DNA of 64,000 bases from Aggregatibacter kilianii. GTDB taxonomy: Bacteria; Pseudomonadota; Gammaproteobacteria; Enterobacterales; Pasteurellaceae. Location: assembly GCF_003129965.1 (NCBI RefSeq), contig NZ_NRCJ01000005.1, positions 62,001-126,000 on the forward strand, given 5' to 3'. A program made the position numbers and the translations under genes. Under the pieces are notes generated by a model. That model was given only the letters and a program-made list of their open reading frames with translations, was not told the origin of the DNA and searched no databases. Positions 44,151 to 56,006 of this stretch are shown here, piece by piece (the stretch's first letter is position 1; every line of letters begins with the position of its first letter).

Positions 44151-44374
44151 CCTTTTTAGACCGCAGTTTATTTGCGGTTTAGCATTTCTGGTTGGTGCTT
44201 GACCTTATTCAAGCCCCGTCCAAGACCGTAGGGGAGCAATCTTAATTATCCTACGTAGATGGTGAACAGAATAAGAATCTTCTTGCTTCTGTGCACCGAA
44301 TTCGTCCTAATATGTTGTTGATATTAGGTATTTAAATTCCGAGAAATCGGAGTGTATTCAGGAGCTATCAGCCA
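44151..44374 (+). promoter_or_regulatory. rplJ mRNA leader (L10-type autoregulatory region)
   Basis: A leader of about 220 nt with several stems: accgca/tgcggt (44160-44178), gcttga/tcaagc (44197-44214), cctaatat/atattagg (44306-44328) and tccga-gaaa-tcgga (44338-44351). In enterobacteria the L10-L7/L12 complex binds such a leader and represses rplJ translation. The segment ccgtccaagaccgtagg (44215-44231) looks like the conserved part of that site. Confidence 0.65.
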
Positions 44375-44866
44375 ATGGCATTAAATCTTCAAGACAAACA
44401 AGCAATTGTTGCCGAAGTAAATGAAGCAGCCAAAGGTGCCCTTTCTGCTGTGATCGCGGATTCCCGTGGTGTTACTGTAGATAAAATGACCGAATTGCGT
44501 AAATCTGCACGCGAAGCCGGTGTTTCTATGCGCGTTGTACGTAATACTTTATTACGTCGTGCGGTAGAAGGTACTGAATTCGAGTGTTTGAAAGACACAT
44601 TTACCGGTCCGACACTTATCGCATTCTCTAACGAACATCCTGGTGCTGCGGCACGTTTGTTCAAAGAATTCGCGAAAGCAAACGATAAGTTTGAACTTAA
44701 AGGTGCAGCCTTTGAAGGTAAGATCCAAGATGTTGAATTCTTAGCAACATTACCGACTTACGACGAAGCAATTGCACGTTTAATGGGCACAATGAAAGAA
44801 GCTGCGGCAGGCAAACTTGTTCGCACTCTTGCGGCATTACGCGACAAATTACAAGAAGCAGCTTAA
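44375..44866 (+). CDS. rplJ: 50S ribosomal protein L10
   Basis: Base of the L7/L12 stalk on the large subunit; also the repressor of its own operon in other bacteria. The N-terminal rRNA-binding part is [20 protein letters not shown] (residues 3-22), followed by the conserved [20 protein letters not shown]. The C-terminal helix that binds L7/L12 dimers is [20 protein letters not shown]. The length of 163 residues is normal. rplL follows after 57 bases. Confidence 0.98.
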   Translation: MALNLQDKQAIVAEVNEAAKGALSAVIADSRGVTVDKMTELRKSAREAGVSMRVVRNTLLRRAVEGTEFECLKDTFTGPTLIAFSNEHPGAAARLFKEFAKANDKFELKGAAFEGKIQDVEFLATLPTYDEAIARLMGTMKEAAAGKLVRTLAALRDKLQEAA

Positions 44867-44923
44867 TTTTAAGCAGATACTTCTTAACTCGTTTAACTTT
44901 ATTTATTTTAGGAATTGATTGTT

Positions 44924-45295
44924 ATGTCATTAACTAACGAACAAATCATTGAAGCGATTGCTTCTAAATCTGTAACTGAAATCGTTGAATTAATCACAGC
45001 GATGGAAGAAAAATTCGGTGTTTCAGCAGCGGCAGCAGTAGCTGCAGCTCCGGCAGGTGGCGCAGCAGCGGCAGCAGAAGAAAAAACTGAATTCGACGTA
45101 GTTCTTGCTGAAGCAGGCGCTAACAAAGTAGCGGTAATCAAAGCAGTACGTGGTGCAACCGGTTTAGGCTTAAAAGAAGCTAAAGACTTAGTTGAATCTG
45201 CACCGGCTGTATTGAAAGAAGGCATCGCTAAAGCAGAAGCAGAAGCACTTAAGAAAGAATTAGAAGAAGCTGGCGCGAAAGTAGAAATCAAATAA
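44924..45295 (+). CDS. rplL: 50S ribosomal protein L7/L12
   Basis: Multicopy stalk protein that recruits translation GTPases. The N-terminal dimerisation helix is [20 protein letters not shown] (residues 1-20), then an Ala/Gly-rich hinge (about 37-55) and the C-terminal factor-binding domain with [20 protein letters not shown] (about 66-85). The start at 44924, behind TTTAGGAA, gives 123 residues; the in-frame codon at 44915 is not needed. Codon use is strongly biased, as expected for a highly expressed gene. Confidence 0.98.
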   Translation: MSLTNEQIIEAIASKSVTEIVELITAMEEKFGVSAAAAVAAAPAGGAAAAAEEKTEFDVVLAEAGANKVAVIKAVRGATGLGLKEAKDLVESAPAVLKEGIAKAEAEALKKELEEAGAKVEIK

Positions 45296-45327
45296 TTTTG
45301 ATTCGATTTCGTCCTGTTTCTCAGGCT

Positions 45328-45358
45328 AAATGGCTGGTGGGTAACCATCAGCCATTTT
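45328..45358 (+). terminator. Attenuator-like hairpin between rplL and rpoB
   Basis: Stem aaatggctggtgg / ccatcagccattt followed by a short T run, 32 bases after rplL. In E. coli a partial terminator at this place lowers rpoBC expression relative to rplJL; the short T run here also suggests incomplete termination. Confidence 0.65.
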
Positions 45359-45563
45359 GTGCTATCAAAAACAGAAGTAAATTTGCCGTTTGATTACTTT
45401 TGTTTCCTCAAATTAAATCAAGCATGTTAATTTGAGTCACCCACTCAAGAAGTAAGGTTCATAGTGCGGTCATCTAAAACGGTATCTAATACATTATCAC
45501 CAATATTTGCCCAAATTATTGTGTGTTGATTGTGGGTCACTGAACAGCAAGCAGAGGAACCCT

Positions 45564-48500
45564 ATGGTTTACTCCTATACCGAGAAAAAACGAATTCGTA
45601 AAGGCTTCGGCAAACGTCCGCAAGTTCTCAATATTCCTTATTTATTAACTATCCAGATCGATTCTTTTGAAAAATTTATTAAAAGAGATCCTGATGGACA
45701 ACAAGGCTTAGAAGCCGCTTTCCGCTCCGTATTTCCGATTGTCAGCACAAACGGGAATACCGAATTACAATATGTCAGCTATCAATTAGGCGAGCCGGTA
45801 TTTGATGTACGTGAATGTCAAATTCGCGGTACCACTTATGCTGCACCGTTACGTGTGAAATTACGTTTGGTCAGTTATGACAAAGACGCTGCGCCGGGCA
45901 CCATCAAAGATATTAAAGAACAAGAAGTTTACATGGGTGAAATCCCATTGATGACCGATAACGGTACTTTCGTGATTAACGGTACCGAGCGTGTTATCGT
46001 GTCGCAATTACACCGTAGCCCGGGTGTATTCTTTGATAGCGATAAAGGCAAAACCCATTCTTCCGGTAAAGTGCTGTATAACGCACGTATTATTCCTTAC
46101 CGTGGTTCATGGTTAGATTTTGAATTTGATCCGAAAGATAACTTATATGCGCGTATCGACCGTCGTCGTAAATTGCCGGCAACCATTATTTTGCGTGCGT
46201 TAGGTTACACTACCGAACAAATCTTAGATCTTTTCTTTGATAAAATCGCTTTTGAAATTAAAGATAACAAATTACTAATGACCTTAGTGCCGGAGCGTTT
46301 ACGTGGTGAAACCGCTGCGTTTGATATTGAAGCGAACGGTAAAGTGTATGTAGAGCGCGGTCGTCGTATTACGGCACGCCATATTAAGGCATTGGAAAAA
46401 GATAAAGTCACGCAAGTGGAAGTGCCGACCGAATATATTATCGGTAAGGTCGCCGCTAAAGATTATGTGGATTTAGAAACCGGCGAATTGATTTGCCCGG
46501 CGAATATGGAGCTTTCCCTTGAATTGTTGGCGAAATTGACACAAGCGGGTTATACCACCCTTGAAACGCTGTTTACCAACGATCTTGACTACGGTCCTTA
46601 TATTTCCGAAACCTTGCGTGTTGATCCGTCTAACGATCGTTTAAGCGCCTTGGTAGAAATTTACCGCATGATGCGTCCGGGCGAGCCACCGACAAAAGAA
46701 GCGGCAGAAGCTTTATTTGATAATTTATTCTTCTCTTCCGACCGTTATGATTTATCTGCGGTAGGTCGCATGAAATTCAACCGCTCTTTAGGTATTGAAG
46801 AAACCACCGGCATCGGTACGTTAAGCAATGAAGATATCGTCAGCGTGATGAAGAAATTGATCGATATCCGTAACGGTCGTGGTGAAGTGGATGACATCGA
46901 CCACTTGGGTAACCGTCGTATCCGCTCTGTGGGTGAAATGGCGGAAAACCAATTCCGTATCGGCTTGGTGCGTGTTGAACGTGCGGTGAAAGAACGCTTA
47001 TCTTTAGGGGATTTAGAAGCGGTTACCCCGCAAGATCTGATCAATGCGAAACCGATTTCTGCGGCGGTAAAAGAATTCTTCGGTTCATCCCAGCTTTCTC
47101 AATTTATGGACCAAAACAACCCGTTATCGGAAGTGACGCACAAACGTCGTATTTCCGCATTGGGTCCGGGCGGCTTGACGCGTGAACGCGCCGGCTTTGA
47201 AGTGCGTGACGTACACGCTACTCACTATGGTCGCGTGTGTCCGATTGAAACCCCTGAAGGTCCGAACATCGGTTTGATCAACTCCCTTTCTGTTTATGCG
47301 CGTACTAATGACTACGGTTTCTTAGAAACCCCGTATCGTAAAGTGGTAAACGGTCAGGTTACCGAAGAAATCGAATATTTATCCGCTATTGAAGAAGGTA
47401 AATATGTTATCGCACAGGCGAACTCCAATCTTGATGAAGATTTCCGCTTTACCGATGCGTTTGTTACCTGTCGTGGCGAACACGGTGAATCAGGTCTTTA
47501 TAAACCTGAAGAAATTCACTATATGGACGTTTCCACCCAACAAGTGGTGTCTGTTGCGGCGGCATTGATTCCGTTCTTGGAACATGACGATGCGAACCGC
47601 GCTTTGATGGGCGCGAACATGCAACGTCAAGCGGTGCCGACATTGCGTGCGGACAAACCGTTAGTGGGGACCGGTATTGAAAAAGCGGTTGCCCTTGACT
47701 CCGGCGTGGCGGTCGTGGCAAAACGCGGCGGTACGATTCAATATGTAGATGCTTCCCGTATCGTGGTGAAAGTCAACGAAGACGAAACCGTTGCGGGTGA
47801 AGCCGGTATTGATATTTATAACCTGATCAAATATACCCGTTCTAACCAAAATACCTGTATCAACCAAATCCCTTGTGTGGAATTAGGTGATCCGGTTGAA
47901 CGTGGTGAAATCCTGGCAGACGGTCCTTCCACCGACTTAGGTGAATTGGCGCTCGGTCAAAACATTCGCGTGGCGTTCATGCCATGGAATGGTTATAACT
48001 TCGAAGACTCCATGTTAGTTTCCGAGCGCGTAGTGCAACAAGATCGTTTCACGACTATTCACATTCAAGAGCTTTCTTGTGTGGCGCGTGATACCAAATT
48101 AGGCGCGGAAGAAATTACCGCCGATATTCCTAACGTGGGTGAAGCGGCATTAAGCAAATTGGACGAATCCGGTATCGTGTATATCGGTGCAGAAGTGAAA
48201 GGCGGCGATATTCTGGTGGGTAAAGTGACACCGAAAGGTGAAACGCAATTAACCCCGGAAGAAAAATTGTTACGTGCCATCTTCGGTGAAAAAGCGTCTG
48301 ACGTGAAAGACTCTTCTTTACGCGTACCAAACAGCGTTTCCGGTACGGTTATCGACGTACAAGTATTTACCCGCGACGGCGTGGAAAAAGATAAACGTGC
48401 GTTAGAAATCGAAGAAATGCAATTAAAACAAGCGAAAAAAGACTTGAGCGAAGAGTTCGAGATCTTGGAAGCCGGCTTGTTTATGCGCGTCCGCAATCTG

Positions 48501-49592
48501 TTGTTATCCGGCGGTTTCGATGCGAAATCCTTGGATAAATTAGACCGCACTAAATGGTTGGAACAAACCTTAGATAACGAAGAAAAACAACACCAATTAG
48601 AGCAGTTGGCGGAACAGCACGAAGAATTACGCAAAGAATTTGAACGTAAATTGGAAGTTCAACGCAACAAGATTATCCAAGGCGACGATTTGGCACCGGG
48701 CGTGTTGAAAGTGGTTAAAGTGTATCTTGCGGTGAAACGTCAAATTCAACCGGGTGATAAGATGGCGGGTCGTCACGGTAACAAAGGGGTTATCTCCAAA
48801 ATTAACCCTGTGGAAGACATGCCATACGATGAAAACGGTCAACCTGTCGAAATCGTATTGAACCCGCTAGGCGTTCCGTCCCGTATGAATATCGGTCAGA
48901 TCTTAGAAACGCACTTAGGTTTGGCGGCGAAAGGCATCGGCGATCAAATTAACGCGATGATCAAACAGCAACAATCTATCGCGAAATTGCGTGAATACAT
49001 GCAAAAAGCCTATGACCTTGGCGGCGGTTCACAAAAAGTGGATCTCAGCACCTTTACCGATGAAGAAGTCATGCGTTTGGCGCAAAACTTACGTAAAGGC
49101 TTGCCGATTGCCACACCGGTATTTGACGGAGCACATGAAAAAGAAATCAAAGGCTTATTAGAGCTTGGTGGTTTACCGACTTCAGGTCAAATTACCCTTT
49201 ATGACGGTCGCACAGGTGAAAAATTCGAGCGTCCGGTAACCGTTGGTTACATGTACATGCTCAAATTGAACCACTTGGTCGATGACAAAATGCACGCGCG
49301 TTCAACCGGTTCTTATAGCCTTGTTACCCAACAACCGTTGGGCGGTAAGGCACAATTCGGTGGTCAACGTTTCGGTGAGATGGAGGTGTGGGCACTTGAA
49401 GCTTATGGTGCGGCTTATACCTTACAAGAAATGTTAACCGTGAAATCCGATGACGTGAACGGTCGTACGAAGATGTATAAAAACATCGTCAGCGGCAACC
49501 AACAAATGGATCCGGGCACACCGGAATCTTTCAATGTAATCATGAAAGAAATCCGTTCACTTGGTATCAACATCGACTTGGACGAAGAATAA
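45564..49592 (+). CDS. rpoB: RNA polymerase beta subunit
   Basis: Second-largest subunit of RNA polymerase, forming one side of the active-site cleft, 1342 residues, the same as E. coli. The ATG at 45564 lies behind AGAGGAAC. Recognisable blocks are the rifampicin-binding cluster [32 protein letters not shown], then the active-site-near [17 protein letters not shown] and the C-terminal [20 protein letters not shown]. No known rifampicin-resistance substitution is evident in the cluster. rpoC follows after 103 bp that contain a USS hairpin. Confidence 0.99.
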   Translation: MVYSYTEKKRIRKGFGKRPQVLNIPYLLTIQIDSFEKFIKRDPDGQQGLEAAFRSVFPIVSTNGNTELQYVSYQLGEPVFDVRECQIRGTTYAAPLRVKLRLVSYDKDAAPGTIKDIKEQEVYMGEIPLMTDNGTFVINGTERVIVSQLHRSPGVFFDSDKGKTHSSGKVLYNARIIPYRGSWLDFEFDPKDNLYARIDRRRKLPATIILRALGYTTEQILDLFFDKIAFEIKDNKLLMTLVPERLRGETAAFDIEANGKVYVERGRRITARHIKALEKDKVTQVEVPTEYIIGKVAAKDYVDLETGELICPANMELSLELLAKLTQAGYTTLETLFTNDLDYGPYISETLRVDPSNDRLSALVEIYRMMRPGEPPTKEAAEALFDNLFFSSDRYDLSAVGRMKFNRSLGIEETTGIGTLSNEDIVSVMKKLIDIRNGRGEVDDIDHLGNRRIRSVGEMAENQFRIGLVRVERAVKERLSLGDLEAVTPQDLINAKPISAAVKEFFGSSQLSQFMDQNNPLSEVTHKRRISALGPGGLTRERAGFEVRDVHATHYGRVCPIETPEGPNIGLINSLSVYARTNDYGFLETPYRKVVNGQVTEEIEYLSAIEEGKYVIAQANSNLDEDFRFTDAFVTCRGEHGESGLYKPEEIHYMDVSTQQVVSVAAALIPFLEHDDANRALMGANMQRQAVPTLRADKPLVGTGIEKAVALDSGVAVVAKRGGTIQYVDASRIVVKVNEDETVAGEAGIDIYNLIKYTRSNQNTCINQIPCVELGDPVERGEILADGPSTDLGELALGQNIRVAFMPWNGYNFEDSMLVSERVVQQDRFTTIHIQELSCVARDTKLGAEEITADIPNVGEAALSKLDESGIVYIGAEVKGGDILVGKVTPKGETQLTPEEKLLRAIFGEKASDVKDSSLRVPNSVSGTVIDVQVFTRDGVEKDKRALEIEEMQLKQAKKDLSEEFEILEAGLFMRVRNLLLSGGFDAKSLDKLDRTKWLEQTLDNEEKQHQLEQLAEQHEELRKEFERKLEVQRNKIIQGDDLAPGVLKVVKVYLAVKRQIQPGDKMAGRHGNKGVISKINPVEDMPYDENGQPVEIVLNPLGVPSRMNIGQILETHLGLAAKGIGDQINAMIKQQQSIAKLREYMQKAYDLGGGSQKVDLSTFTDEEVMRLAQNLRKGLPIATPVFDGAHEKEIKGLLELGGLPTSGQITLYDGRTGEKFERPVTVGYMYMLKLNHLVDDKMHARSTGSYSLVTQQPLGGKAQFGGQRFGEMEVWALEAYGAAYTLQEMLTVKSDDVNGRTKMYKNIVSGNQQMDPGTPESFNVIMKEIRSLGINIDLDEE

Positions 49593-49620
49593 GTCAGGGT
49601 ATTGACCCCTAATTGAGCCC

Positions 49621-49664
49621 AAGTGCGGTCGATTTTAAAAACGTTTTGAAAAACGACCGCACTT
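49621..49664. repeat. Inverted USS pair between rpoB and rpoC
   Basis: aagtgcggtcg (49621-49631) and cgaccgcactt (49654-49664) form a perfect 11-bp stem. No T-tract follows, so it is not a standard terminator, yet it lies inside an essential operon. It could be an RNase processing site or a weak attenuator. Confidence 0.8.
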
Positions 49665-49695
49665 GAATAAGTTTAACTCCGACAGGAGCAAATCT

Positions 49696-52600
49696 GTGAA
49701 AGACTTAGTTAAGTTTTTAAAAGCACAATCAAAAACCGCTGAAGATTTTGATGTGATTAAAATCGGTTTAGCCTCACCTGACATGATCCGTTCTTGGTCA
49801 TACGGTGAAGTTAAAAAGCCTGAAACAATCAACTATCGTACCTTTAAACCGGAACGTGACGGTCTTTTCTGTGCCCGTATTTTCGGACCGGTAAAAGATT
49901 ACGAATGTTTGTGCGGTAAGTACAAACGCTTAAAACACCGTGGCGTGATTTGTGAGAAATGTGGCGTTGAAGTGACCCAAACCAAAGTGCGTCGTGAGCG
50001 TATGGGTCATATCGAGCTTGCTTCACCGGTAGCCCATATCTGGTTCTTAAAATCCCTGCCGTCCCGTATCGGTTTATTATTAGATATGCCGTTGCGTGAC
50101 ATTGAGCGCGTGCTTTATTTCGAATCTTACATTGTGATCGAACCGGGCATGACCGATCTTGAACGCGGTCAGTTGTTAACCGAAGAACAATATCTTGATG
50201 CGGAAGACCGTTGGCAGGATGAGTTCGATGCCAAAATGGGTGCGGAAGCGATCCAAGCCTTGTTGCGCGGTATCGATTTGGAAGCGGAATGCGAAAATTT
50301 ACGCGAAGAATTACAAGAAACCAATTCCGAAACCAAACGTAAGAAAATCACCAAGCGCTTAAAATTATTGGAAGCTTTCTTACAATCCGGCAACAAACCG
50401 GAATGGATGGTAATGACTGTATTACCGGTGCTTCCGCCGGATTTACGTCCGTTAGTGCCGCTTGATGGCGGTCGTTTTGCGACTTCAGATTTGAACGATT
50501 TATATCGTCGCGTAATCAACCGTAACAACCGTTTAAAACGTTTATTAGATTTAATCGCGCCGGATATTATCGTGCGCAACGAAAAACGTATGTTACAAGA
50601 ATCTGTGGATGCCTTATTAGATAACGGTCGTCGCGGTCGTGCAATCACCGGTTCTAACCGTCGTCCATTAAAATCATTAGCGGATATGATTAAAGGTAAA
50701 CAAGGTCGTTTCCGTCAAAACTTACTTGGTAAACGTGTGGATTACTCCGGTCGTTCTGTAATCACCGTAGGTCCATATTTACACTTACACCAATGTGGTT
50801 TGCCGAAGAAAATGGCATTGGAATTATTCCGTCCGTTTATCTACGCGAAATTAGAAAGCCGTGGTTATGCAACCACTATTAAAGCGGCGAAGAAAATGGT
50901 GGAACGTGAAGACGCTATCGTTTGGGATATTCTTGCAGAAGTTATTCGCGAACACCCGATTCTATTGAACCGTGCGCCGACACTTCACCGTTTGGGTATC
51001 CAAGCCTTTGAACCGATCTTAATCGAAGGTAAAGCGATTCAATTACACCCACTTGTTTGTGCGGCGTTCAACGCGGACTTCGATGGTGACCAAATGGCGG
51101 TACACGTGCCGTTAACGTTAGAAGCGCAATTAGAAGCGCGCGCGTTAATGATGTCCACCAACAACATTCTTTCTCCGGCGAACGGCGATCCGATTATCGT
51201 TCCGTCACAAGACGTGGTGTTAGGGCTTTACTACATGACCCGCGAAAAAGTGAACGGCAAAGGCGAAGGCATGTTATTGCAAGATCCTCGCGAAGCGGAA
51301 AAAGCCTATCGTACCGGTCAGGCGGAATTACATTCCCGCGTGAAAGTACGTATTATCGAATATGTGAAAAACGAAGCCGGTGAGTTTGAGCCGAAAACCA
51401 CGTTAACCGACACCACTATCGGTCGCGCCATCTTATGGATGATCGCACCGAAAGGTATGCCGTTTAGCCTGTTTAACCAAACTCTCGGCAAAAAAGCGAT
51501 TTCCAAGCTGATTAACGAAAGCTATCGTCGTTTGGGCTTAAAAGCCAGCGTCATGTTCGCCGACCATATTATGTACACCGGTTTCGCTTATGCGGCGCGT
51601 TCCGGTTCCTCCGTGGGTATCGACGATATGGAAATTCCGGCGAAGAAATACGAAATTATTTCCGCAGCAGAAGAAGAAGTTGCCGAAATTCAGGAACAAT
51701 TCCAATCCGGTCTTGTGACTGCGGGCGAACGCTATAACAAAGTGATCGATATTTGGGCGGCGGCTAACGAACGTGTTGCCAAAGCCATGATGGAAAACCT
51801 TTCTACGGAAGAAGTGATCAACCGTGAAGGTAAACCGGAAAAACAAGCGTCTTTCAACAGCATCTTTATGATGGCGGATTCCGGTGCGCGTGGTTCTGCG
51901 GCACAGATTCGTCAGTTAGCGGGTATGCGTGGTTTGATGGCGCGTCCGGACGGTTCCATTATCGAGACCCCGATCACCGCGAACTTCCGTGAAGGTTTGA
52001 ACGTTTTACAATACTTTATTTCTACCCACGGTGCGCGTAAAGGTTTGGCGGATACTGCGTTGAAAACCGCAAACTCCGGTTACTTAACCCGTCGTTTGGT
52101 TGACGTGGCGCAAGACTTGGTGATCGTGGAAGATGACTGTGGTACGCACGAAGGTATCGTGATGACCCCGTTAATCGAAGGCGGCGATGAAAAAGTGCCT
52201 CTACGTGAACTTGTTTTAGGTCGTGTGGCGGCAGAAGACATCTTAAAACCGGGTACGGAAGAAGTCTTAATTCCACGTAATACCTTACTTGACGAAAAAC
52301 TGTGTGATGTGTTGGACGAAAACTCTGTGGACAGCGTAAAAGTACGCTCCGTAGTAACCTGTAACACCGACTTCGGTGTCTGTGCGAAATGTTACGGTCG
52401 TGACTTGGCACGTGGTCACCTGATTAACCAAGGTGAAGCCGTGGGGGTTATCGCCGCGCAATCTATCGGTGAGCCGGGTACACAGTTAACCATGCGTACC
52501 TTCCACATCGGTGGTGCGGCATCTGCGGCAGCGAAAGAATCCAGCGTCCAAGTGAAAAACAACGGTACGTTGCGTTTAGCCAATGCGAAATTCGTCACCA

Positions 52601-53964
52601 ATAATGAAGGCAAGTTGGTATTAACGTCTCGTAATACGGAATTAACCGTGGTCGATACGTTCGGTCGTACCAAAGAACACTATAAAGTGCCTTACGGTGC
52701 CATTTTAAGCAAAGGCGATCACCAAGAGGTGAATGCCGGTGAAACCATCGCTAACTGGGATCCGCATACGATGCCGGTTATCTCCGAAGTGGGCGGTTTT
52801 GTGAAATTCGTGGACATCGTGGACGGTTTAACCGTTACCCGTCAAACCGACGAACTAACCGGTCTTTCTTCCATCGTGGTGCAAGACGTGGGTGAACGTG
52901 CGACAGCGGGTAAAGATTTGCGTCCGGCAATCAAATTGGTGGATGACAAAGGCAACGATGTATTGGTACCGGGCACTGACGTGGCGGCGCAATACTTCTT
53001 ACCAAGTAAAGCTATCGTGACCTTAGACGACGGCGCGGAAGTGCATGTGGGTGACCCGTTAGCGCGTATTCCGCAAGAATCCGTGGGAACCAAGGATATT
53101 ACCGGTGGTCTTCCGCGCGTGGCAGACTTGTTCGAAGCGCGTAAACCGAAAGAACCTGCTATCTTGGCGGAAATTTCCGGTATCGTCTCTTTCGGTAAAG
53201 AAACCAAAGGTAAACGTCGTTTATTGATTACGCCGGCAGAAGGCGAAGTGTACGAAGAAATGATTCCGAAATGGCGTCAATTGAACGTATTCGAAGGTGA
53301 AATGGTACAACGCGGTGATTTAATCTCCGACGGTGCGGAAACGCCACATGACATCTTACGTTTACGCGGCGTACACGCGGTGACCGAATACATCGTGAAC
53401 GAAGTGCAGGAAGTTTACCGCTTACAAGGGGTGAAAATTAACGATAAGCACATCGAAGTCATCGTACGTCAAATGTTGCGTAAAGCCATCGTCACCAAAG
53501 CCTACGACTCCGAATTCCTCGAAGGGGAACAAGTGGAAGTGGCGCGTGTGAAAATCGTTAACCGCAAACGCGAAGCAGAAGGCAAACCGCCGGTTGAATA
53601 TGAGCGCGAATTATTGGGTATCACCAAAGCCTCCTTGGCAACCGAATCCTTCATCTCTGCGGCATCCTTCCAAGAAACCACTCGTGTGTTAACGGAAGCG
53701 GCGGTTGCAGGTAAACGCGATGAATTACGCGGCTTGAAAGAAAACGTCATTGTGGGTCGCTTGATCCCGGCGGGTACCGGTTTTGCGTATCACCAAAACC
53801 GTCACAAAAACCCGGCTGTGATTGCTGATGAAGAGGTGCCGGTAAGATTATCGGCGGCGGATGAAGAAGAAATCGCTTCCGAATTCGTGATGACCTCCGA
53901 CGATGCGTCAGCCAGTTTAACCGAAATGTTAAACATGGTGGAAGAAGACGATCACGCGGAATAA
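49696..53964 (+). CDS. rpoC: RNA polymerase beta' subunit (GTG start)
   Basis: Largest RNA polymerase subunit, holding the catalytic magnesium site. The start is a GTG at 49696 behind AGGAG: it gives (M)[20 protein letters not shown], which matches E. coli RpoC from residue 1; an ATG at 49663 lies within the USS dyad and has no ribosome site. Zn-binding [19 protein letters not shown] is near residue 70, the catalytic [12 protein letters not shown] near 460, and a second Zn site follows [13 protein letters not shown]. The length of 1422 residues is normal. It ends at a canonical terminator. Confidence 0.98.
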   Translation: MKDLVKFLKAQSKTAEDFDVIKIGLASPDMIRSWSYGEVKKPETINYRTFKPERDGLFCARIFGPVKDYECLCGKYKRLKHRGVICEKCGVEVTQTKVRRERMGHIELASPVAHIWFLKSLPSRIGLLLDMPLRDIERVLYFESYIVIEPGMTDLERGQLLTEEQYLDAEDRWQDEFDAKMGAEAIQALLRGIDLEAECENLREELQETNSETKRKKITKRLKLLEAFLQSGNKPEWMVMTVLPVLPPDLRPLVPLDGGRFATSDLNDLYRRVINRNNRLKRLLDLIAPDIIVRNEKRMLQESVDALLDNGRRGRAITGSNRRPLKSLADMIKGKQGRFRQNLLGKRVDYSGRSVITVGPYLHLHQCGLPKKMALELFRPFIYAKLESRGYATTIKAAKKMVEREDAIVWDILAEVIREHPILLNRAPTLHRLGIQAFEPILIEGKAIQLHPLVCAAFNADFDGDQMAVHVPLTLEAQLEARALMMSTNNILSPANGDPIIVPSQDVVLGLYYMTREKVNGKGEGMLLQDPREAEKAYRTGQAELHSRVKVRIIEYVKNEAGEFEPKTTLTDTTIGRAILWMIAPKGMPFSLFNQTLGKKAISKLINESYRRLGLKASVMFADHIMYTGFAYAARSGSSVGIDDMEIPAKKYEIISAAEEEVAEIQEQFQSGLVTAGERYNKVIDIWAAANERVAKAMMENLSTEEVINREGKPEKQASFNSIFMMADSGARGSAAQIRQLAGMRGLMARPDGSIIETPITANFREGLNVLQYFISTHGARKGLADTALKTANSGYLTRRLVDVAQDLVIVEDDCGTHEGIVMTPLIEGGDEKVPLRELVLGRVAAEDILKPGTEEVLIPRNTLLDEKLCDVLDENSVDSVKVRSVVTCNTDFGVCAKCYGRDLARGHLINQGEAVGVIAAQSIGEPGTQLTMRTFHIGGAASAAAKESSVQVKNNGTLRLANAKFVTNNEGKLVLTSRNTELTVVDTFGRTKEHYKVPYGAILSKGDHQEVNAGETIANWDPHTMPVISEVGGFVKFVDIVDGLTVTRQTDELTGLSSIVVQDVGERATAGKDLRPAIKLVDDKGNDVLVPGTDVAAQYFLPSKAIVTLDDGAEVHVGDPLARIPQESVGTKDITGGLPRVADLFEARKPKEPAILAEISGIVSFGKETKGKRRLLITPAEGEVYEEMIPKWRQLNVFEGEMVQRGDLISDGAETPHDILRLRGVHAVTEYIVNEVQEVYRLQGVKINDKHIEVIVRQMLRKAIVTKAYDSEFLEGEQVEVARVKIVNRKREAEGKPPVEYERELLGITKASLATESFISAASFQETTRVLTEAAVAGKRDELRGLKENVIVGRLIPAGTGFAYHQNRHKNPAVIADEEVPVRLSAADEEEIASEFVMTSDDASASLTEMLNMVEEDDHAE

Positions 53965-53980
53965 GATTCCCGTTAATAAA

Positions 53981-54006
53981 AACCCGAGCTAAGTCTCGGG
54001 TTTTTT
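53981..54006 (+). terminator. Terminator of the rpoBC operon
   Basis: Stem aacccgag / ctcgggtt, six-base loop, six-T tract. Confidence 0.93.
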
Positions 54007-54016
54007 GTGGGCATTA

Positions 54017-54069
54017 TTCGCTAAATGAAAAAATACCCTCTATAATGACCGCACTTTTTTCACGCTTAT
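54017..54069 (+). promoter_or_regulatory. nudC promoter region overlapping a decayed USS pair
   Basis: TATAAT (54041-54046) follows a weak -35 (TTCGCT). Directly after it comes accgcactt, and about 20 bases on its decayed partner aagtacggt (one base off). The USS therefore sits at or just after the transcription start. Confidence 0.45.
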
Positions 54070-54127
54070 CTCAAAAAGTACGGTGCAAAATTTCCGTGTT
54101 TTTCATGTATTCAAACAGGTATCTAAA

Positions 54128-54910
54128 ATGAAATCAATTCAGCCTGAAGACAAGGGCTTTTGGCTTTTCACGCAAGGTTCAACGATACATCTCGTTGACG
54201 GCAATCTTCCTTTCGGCAGCGCAGCCGAGTTCGGTTTAACCGGGCTGTGTGCCATGCTTATCGGCGAATGGTCGGGGCAACCGTTATATCTCGTGGAAAC
54301 GCAAACGAACGATAATCGCGAATATTTTTCTTTGCGCGATCAATTGCCGTTGCCGCAGGAACAGTTTAATTTGCTCGCTCGCGGCGTGGAGTTGAATCAT
54401 TTTTACCAAACCCACCGATTTTGCGGCAAGTGCGGTGGCAAAACCGAACAAACCCAAGATGAATGGGCGGTGCAATGTCAGTCTTGCGGTTTTCGGACAT
54501 ATCCCGTGATTTGCCCTTCTATTATTGTCGCCGTGCGACGCGGGTCACAAATTCTGCTGGCAAATCATATGCGCCACAAAGGCGGTATTTACACTACCTT
54601 GGCGGGTTTTGTGGAAGCCGGTGAAACCTTTGAGGCAGCGGTTCACCGTGAAATTTGGGAAGAAACTCAAATTAAAGTGAAAAATTTACGTTATTTCGGC
54701 AGCCAACCCTGGGCATTTCCAAATTCACAAATGGTGGGTTTTTTAGCTGATTATGCGGAAGGTGAAATTCATATCCAACGGGAAGAAATCTATGATGCGC
54801 AGTGGTTTGATTGTGATCAGCCGTTGCCGGAATTGCCGCCTCACGGCACCATCGCGCGTAAATTGATTGAAACCACACTGGCATTATGTCAACAAGAGAA
54901 AAATAACTAA
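54128..54910 (+). CDS. nudC: NAD+ pyrophosphatase / mRNA decapping enzyme NudC
   Basis: Nudix hydrolase that splits NADH/NAD+ and removes NAD caps from mRNA 5' ends. The protein is 260 residues from the ATG at 54128. The zinc ribbon is CGKCGGKT ... CQSCGFRTYP (about residues 99-125). The Nudix box starts GFVEAGETFEAAVHREIWEE (about 161-180), and the NudC mark SQPWAFPNSQMVGF follows, with Ala where Pro is usual. A USS lies in frame within the first zinc knuckle. hemE follows after 9 bases. Confidence 0.92.
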   Translation: MKSIQPEDKGFWLFTQGSTIHLVDGNLPFGSAAEFGLTGLCAMLIGEWSGQPLYLVETQTNDNREYFSLRDQLPLPQEQFNLLARGVELNHFYQTHRFCGKCGGKTEQTQDEWAVQCQSCGFRTYPVICPSIIVAVRRGSQILLANHMRHKGGIYTTLAGFVEAGETFEAAVHREIWEETQIKVKNLRYFGSQPWAFPNSQMVGFLADYAEGEIHIQREEIYDAQWFDCDQPLPELPPHGTIARKLIETTLALCQQEKNN

Positions 54911-54919
54911 CGAGGCTTT

Positions 54920-55984
54920 ATGACCACATTAAAAAACGATCGCTATTTAAGAGCCCTTTTGCGTCAACCTGTCGATATGACGCCCGTTTGGATGATGCGT
55001 CAGGCGGGGCGCTATTTGCCGGAATACAAAGCCACTCGTGCGCAGGCGGGCGATTTTATGTCCTTGTGCCGTAATGCGGACTTGGCGTGCGAGGTCACAT
55101 TACAGCCGTTGCGCCGTTATGAGCTGGACGCGGCGATTTTATTTTCCGACATTCTCACCATTCCTGACGCCATGGGTTTAGGCTTGCGTTTTGGCGCGGG
55201 TGAAGGGCCGAAATTCGAACGGGTGATTGACAGCAAAAGTGCGGTGGAAAATTTGCCTATTCCTGATCCGGAACAAGAACTGCAATATGTCATGAATGCG
55301 GTGCGTACCATTCGCCGTGAATTAAAAGGCGACGTGCCGCTTATCGGTTTTTCCGGTAGTCCGTGGACATTGGCGACGTATATGGTGGAGGGCGGTTCCT
55401 CCAAAGCTTTTACCAAAATCAAAAAAATGTTGTACAGCGAACCGCACTTATTACACGCATTGCTGGATAAACTTGCCGACAGCGTGATTTTGTATTTGAA
55501 CGCGCAAATTAAGGCGGGTGCACAGGCGGTGATGGTGTTCGACACTTGGGGCGGCGTGTTGGCGCATAAGGATTATGCAGAGTTTTCGTTGCGTTATATG
55601 CACAAAATCGTGGACGGTTTGCTGCGTGAGCATGATGGGCGCCGCGTGCCGGTGACGTTATTTACCAAAGGCGGCGGCTTGTGGTTGGAAGCCATTGCCG
55701 ACACCGGTTGTGATGCGGTGGGTTTGGACTGGACGGTGGATATTGGCGAGGCGCGTCGTCGTGTCGGGCACAAAGTGGCGCTGCAAGGCAACATGGATCC
55801 GAGCGTGCTATATGCGTCGGCGGGTCGTATTGAAGACGAAGTGTGGTCGATTTTGGCAGCGTTTGGGGCAGGCAGTGGCCATGTGTTTAATCTCGGGCAT
55901 GGCATTCATCAGGATGTACCGCCGGAAAGCCCGAAAGTATTGGTGGACGCCGTACATCGGCTGTCCAAACCTTATCATCTTTAA
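54920..55984 (+). CDS. hemE: Uroporphyrinogen decarboxylase
   Basis: Decarboxylates the four acetate side chains of uroporphyrinogen III to give coproporphyrinogen III in haem synthesis. The N-terminal signature [19 protein letters not shown] (about residues 20-38) carries the conserved arginines. The second signature is [17 protein letters not shown] (about 143-159). The length of 354 residues is normal. It follows nudC by 9 bases and is followed after 22 bases by a yjaG-like gene, an order recalled from other gammaproteobacteria. A USS lies within the gene near 55236. Confidence 0.97.
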   Translation: MTTLKNDRYLRALLRQPVDMTPVWMMRQAGRYLPEYKATRAQAGDFMSLCRNADLACEVTLQPLRRYELDAAILFSDILTIPDAMGLGLRFGAGEGPKFERVIDSKSAVENLPIPDPEQELQYVMNAVRTIRRELKGDVPLIGFSGSPWTLATYMVEGGSSKAFTKIKKMLYSEPHLLHALLDKLADSVILYLNAQIKAGAQAVMVFDTWGGVLAHKDYAEFSLRYMHKIVDGLLREHDGRRVPVTLFTKGGGLWLEAIADTGCDAVGLDWTVDIGEARRRVGHKVALQGNMDPSVLYASAGRIEDEVWSILAAFGAGSGHVFNLGHGIHQDVPPESPKVLVDAVHRLSKPYHL

Positions 55985-56006
55985 TCTAAAGTGCGGTGAA
56001 AATAGT

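Larger units (their letters stand above)
44018..44374 (+). other. Gap between rplA and rplJ: terminator, promoter and leader
   Basis: The 357-bp gap is fully accounted for by the rplA terminator (44042-44071), the rplJ promoter (44116-44144) and the structured leader (about 44151-44374). Confidence 0.85.

Noticed and set aside
49663-49695. Upstream ATG for rpoC at 49663
   Set aside because: It lies within the USS dyad, lacks a ribosome site and adds residues absent from RpoC; the GTG at 49696 behind AGGAG gives the conserved N-terminus.
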